Assembly: GCA_027063755.1 (NCBI GenBank)
Contig: JAMORD010000080.1
Span: 1-8,169 of the forward strand
Direction of reading: 5' to 3'
DNA: 8,169 nucleotides
DNA from: a bacterium
Lineage (GTDB): Bacteria; Coprothermobacterota; Coprothermobacteria; Coprothermobacterales; JAADFF01
Positions 6,497 to 8,169 of this stretch are shown here, in pieces. The translations under genes were made by a program, and so were the position numbers. Numbering within the stretch: the stretch's first letter is position 1; each line of letters opens with the position of its first letter. The notes under the pieces were generated by a model. The model was not told the DNA's origin and did no database searches. It saw only the letters and a program-made list of their open reading frames with translations.

Positions 6497-6850
6497 ATGG
6501 GCACAGGACTGGTCAGGAGGCCCGCCGATATAGAGGAAGCTATTAGGGATATTGTAGCATCCGATGTTGGGGATATGCTTAGTCTTGAAGAGCTTTATAG
6601 TATTGTATCTGTTATGCATAAGATAGAAGAACTGATGATGGGGGGGCTACTGAAGGAGATAGAGATGGAGCTTGCCCGTAGAGAGAACGAGATTGTACTT
6701 ATGGCAGAGGGTAGGATGAATACTAAGAGTAGACGCTATGAAAGGATGGTTATAAGACAGGTATTTATTTCTGGAGTTAATGTAGAGACCGATGACACAG
6801 GTAAGTTTTCTATGACCATAACCATCAGAAAGGGTGTTTCCCGTGTATAG
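6497..6850 (+). CDS. Uncharacterised 117-residue protein upstream of sigma factor
   Basis: I do not recognise this protein. The frame is open from TTG 6473, but ATG 6497 has the well-placed ribosome binding site. Seen: residues 10-70 look almost wholly helical with repeated acidic/hydrophobic periodicity (DIEEAIRDIV, SLEELYSIVSVMHKIEELM, LLKEIEMELARRENEI) and many methionines. There is then a basic turn (TKSRRYERM), and the last 35 residues alternate like beta strands (VIRQVFISGVNVE, KFSMTITIRKG). There is no signal peptide, membrane segment, cysteine pair or nucleotide-binding motif, so it is probably cytosolic. Its end overlaps the sigma-factor start by 8 nt, so the two are likely made together. 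A role as sigma partner or regulator is conceivable from position only. It is not recognisably an anti-sigma kinase (no HATPase motifs) or a STAS antagonist. Confidence 0.7.
   Translation: MGTGLVRRPADIEEAIRDIVASDVGDMLSLEELYSIVSVMHKIEELMMGGLLKEIEMELARRENEIVLMAEGRMNTKSRRYERMVIRQVFISGVNVETDDTGKFSMTITIRKGVSRV
6829..6836 (+). promoter_or_regulatory. Shine-Dalgarno site of the sigma-factor gene
   Basis: AAAGGGTG lies 6 nt before GTG 6843 and covers the alternative upstream GTG at 6834. This favours 6843 as the start, giving an N-terminus MYSVWNEVNE. Confidence 0.5.
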
Positions 6851-7604
6851 CGTCTGGAATGAAGTCAATGAACTGGCAAAACAAATGTATGAAGCTCTTC
6901 AGAGTAATGATGTTAATAAGGCGGAGGAAATAAAAACAGAGATCTCAGAGAAACTTATGCCAGAAATAGAGAAGATGGCAAGAAGGTATTCTCGCTCTCG
7001 TCGTAATGAGCATGAAGATCTTGTAAGCGAAGGATTTATGGGACTTTTGCATGCTTTTGACAGGTACAATCCTGAGAAAGGTAGATTTTCTGATTTTGCC
7101 CGTTCTACCATAGACGGTTACATGAAAAAATATCTTGAGCGGGGTATACAGCTCATTGGTGTGCCTGCTACTATGTCTAAGGAGGATCGTGCCATAAAGA
7201 AGAAGATAGATAAACTTCGGAGAAAATTGGGGAGAGAACCAACCCTTGGAGAAATGAAAGAAGCTGGTATTCATGTGGAAGATATCATTAAGCAAATGTG
7301 GATATCAATGGCGGGTTCCCCTGCGTCTATGGATATTCCTATAGCGGGTGAAGATGATGAGATGTCTCTTTATGACATTATTAGTGACTATGATGAAGAG
7401 AAGGAAAATCTGAGAAGAGATTTGCAGTGGATAGAAAAAAACATGTTAACTACTACTGAGAGGAAAATCTGGAATTTGTATAAAGAAGGATATTCTCAGT
7501 CTGAAATTGCTGCTAAACTTGGTATTTCTCAGCCACAGGTATCAAGGGTTATAAGACGTGTAACCGATAAATTTAAAAGGCTTATGAAGGTGGAAAGTAA
7601 ATGA
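6843..7604 (+). CDS. Alternative sigma-70 family factor, group 3 (SigB/SigF/WhiG-like)
   Basis: 253 residues from GTG 6843 (256 if GTG 6834). It directs RNA polymerase core to an alternative promoter class. Seen, numbering from 6843: region 2 at about 35-100, with HEDLVSEGFMGLLHAFDRYNPEKG then FSDFARSTIDGYMKKYL, covering the core-binding and -10-recognition helices; a short region 3 at about 104-155 (GVPATMSKEDRAI, KLGREPTLGEM); an acidic linker (GEDDEMSLYDIISDYDEEKE); and region 4 at about 203-248 with a helix-turn-helix (YSQSEIAAKLGISQPQVSRVIRRV) for the -35 element. There is no region 1.1 or long non-conserved region, so it is not the housekeeping RpoD. SigB/SigF-like and FliA/WhiG-like are both possible; the GR.PT block and VP segment are shared. 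No flagellar genes and no RsbW/SpoIIAB-type anti-sigma gene appear nearby. It overlaps the previous gene by 8 nt and shares ATGA with the next. Confidence 0.9.
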   Translation: MYSVWNEVNELAKQMYEALQSNDVNKAEEIKTEISEKLMPEIEKMARRYSRSRRNEHEDLVSEGFMGLLHAFDRYNPEKGRFSDFARSTIDGYMKKYLERGIQLIGVPATMSKEDRAIKKKIDKLRRKLGREPTLGEMKEAGIHVEDIIKQMWISMAGSPASMDIPIAGEDDEMSLYDIISDYDEEKENLRRDLQWIEKNMLTTTERKIWNLYKEGYSQSEIAAKLGISQPQVSRVIRRVTDKFKRLMKVESK

Positions 7605-8169
7605 GCGACGAAAAGAATAGTGTAGAAAATAAAAAAGACTATGCTAATACGCTGTTTGCTGTTGGAGTTAAATTGGAGGTTGTGTTTTTTGCACTTGTCT
7701 TGGCGTTTTACCTTTTGTGGCAACTTGGTGAAAAGCTTTCTTTTTTGGTTTCATGGTTGGCATGGGGCATATTCTTTTATTATCTTGCTTTACAAGTTGC
7801 TAAATTACTTTTATATATTGTTCGTTCTATAAAAGAATCTAAGTGGCGATTCGGTTATACTATAGGTATTGAAGAAATACCAGCATGGGCAATGTCATTA
7901 GCCTATGTTATTGTATTTGTTATATTCTTAGGGGTTACTATGACACTTATCTTTCAAGTAGTAAGTTCAATTTCGTCTGCTATTGATTTTTCTTCCAAAT
8001 TTTTGAAAGATACGAGTCTTATAGAAAAAGAATTAGAAACATTGTTGTATCATGTCGGGCTTACACAGGAACAGGCTGTAAATATTGCTCAGAATATCAT
8101 AAATAATGTATTTTCACACACGGATTTCTTATCGGTTATTTCGGAAAAGATGGTAGGTTTTGTTTCATC
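7601..8169 (+). CDS. Multi-pass membrane protein, AI-2E transporter family-like (3' end outside window)
   Basis: 189 complete codons are visible, with no stop before the window edge. It starts at ATG 7601 in an ATGA overlap with the sigma gene; AAGGTGG at 7587-7593 is the ribosome binding site, 7 nt away. Seen: a charged N-terminus (MSDEKNSVENKKDY); hydrophobic segments at about 24-42, 47-75 and 96-122; a basic loop KESKWRFGY between the second and third; then a mainly polar amphipathic stretch from 123 (VSSISSAIDFSSKFLKD...EELETLLYHVGL-like helices) to the edge. Known: AI-2E family permeases begin with two or three membrane helices followed by a long soluble helical section before further helices. 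The layout and the IPAWAMSLAYVIVF-type third helix fit, but the diagnostic C-terminal half is missing. An unrelated polytopic protein is possible. Codons look somewhat more T/A-rich than upstream, as expected for hydrophobic content. Confidence 0.62.
   Translation, partial: MSDEKNSVENKKDYANTLFAVGVKLEVVFFALVLAFYLLWQLGEKLSFLVSWLAWGIFFYYLALQVAKLLLYIVRSIKESKWRFGYTIGIEEIPAWAMSLAYVIVFVIFLGVTMTLIFQVVSSISSAIDFSSKFLKDTSLIEKELETLLYHVGLTQEQAVNIAQNIINNVFSHTDFLSVISEKMVGFVS

Noticed and set aside
6466-6499. Programmed +1 frameshift joining the 49-residue ORF to the downstream ORF at CGT TAG G
   Set aside because: It looks loosely like a release-factor-2 type site, but there is no Shine-Dalgarno sequence just upstream, and the downstream gene has its own AGGAGG and ATG 6497.
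7641-7832. 63-codon plus-strand frame rich in Leu/Phe
   Set aside because: It is out of frame within the membrane protein starting at 7601, which has the ribosome binding site, the ATGA overlap and a longer open frame to the window edge. Hydrophobicity in the second frame comes from T-rich codons.
1-8169. CRISPR array, insertion sequence, tRNA/rRNA, T-box or other riboswitch ahead of the synthetase genes
   Set aside because: The window is almost continuously coding. I saw no regularly spaced repeats, transposase motifs or tRNA arms. There is no leader space for a T-box upstream of hisS or aspS.

Overview
The window is one densely packed, plus-strand bacterial gene cluster. Genes overlap by 1 to 56 nt or lie less than 20 nt apart, so no stretch over 20 nt is free of coding sequence, and I see no internal promoter or terminator. 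The order is: 3' end of pth (peptidyl-tRNA hydrolase), a short mfd-type transcription-repair helicase, hisS, aspS, a DUF948-like membrane/coiled-coil protein, a 49-residue membrane miniprotein, an unrecognised 117-residue protein, a group-3 (SigB/SigF/WhiG-like) sigma factor, and the start of a polytopic membrane protein resembling AI-2E family permeases. The last gene runs off the right edge.

Organism: bacterial, because of Mfd, a bacterial-type AspRS, strong GGAGG-type ribosome binding sites and a sigma-70 family factor. The base composition is moderately AT-rich, with many ATA (Ile) and AGA/AGG (Arg) codons. The pth-mfd and hisS-aspS neighbourhoods are familiar from Firmicutes and some deep-branching thermophilic lineages. 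Together with a short Mfd, this suggests Firmicutes or a Thermotogae/Dictyoglomi/Caldiserica-type lineage. I cannot fix the taxon from sequence alone.

Region 1 (1-5952) is information processing: tRNA recycling (Pth), rescue of stalled RNA polymerase (Mfd), and charging of tRNA-His and tRNA-Asp. Region 2 (5949-8169) differs in character: two small single-pass membrane proteins, an unknown small protein, an alternative sigma factor and a multi-pass membrane protein, all in the same apparent transcript. Translational coupling (TAATG at hisS/aspS, ATGA at aspS/5949 and at sigma/7601, 8-nt overlaps elsewhere) suggests co-expression of housekeeping enzymes with an alternative sigma factor.

The main oddities are in conserved enzymes. 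Mfd has lost most of its N-terminal UvrB-like module and carries unusual residues in its Walker B and motif V boxes. AspRS has Gly in place of the flipping-loop Glu and Glu in place of the first Gln of QSPQ. I found no CRISPR array, mobile element, RNA gene or clear novel defence-like system. The least explained part is the 5949-6850 block next to the sigma factor.
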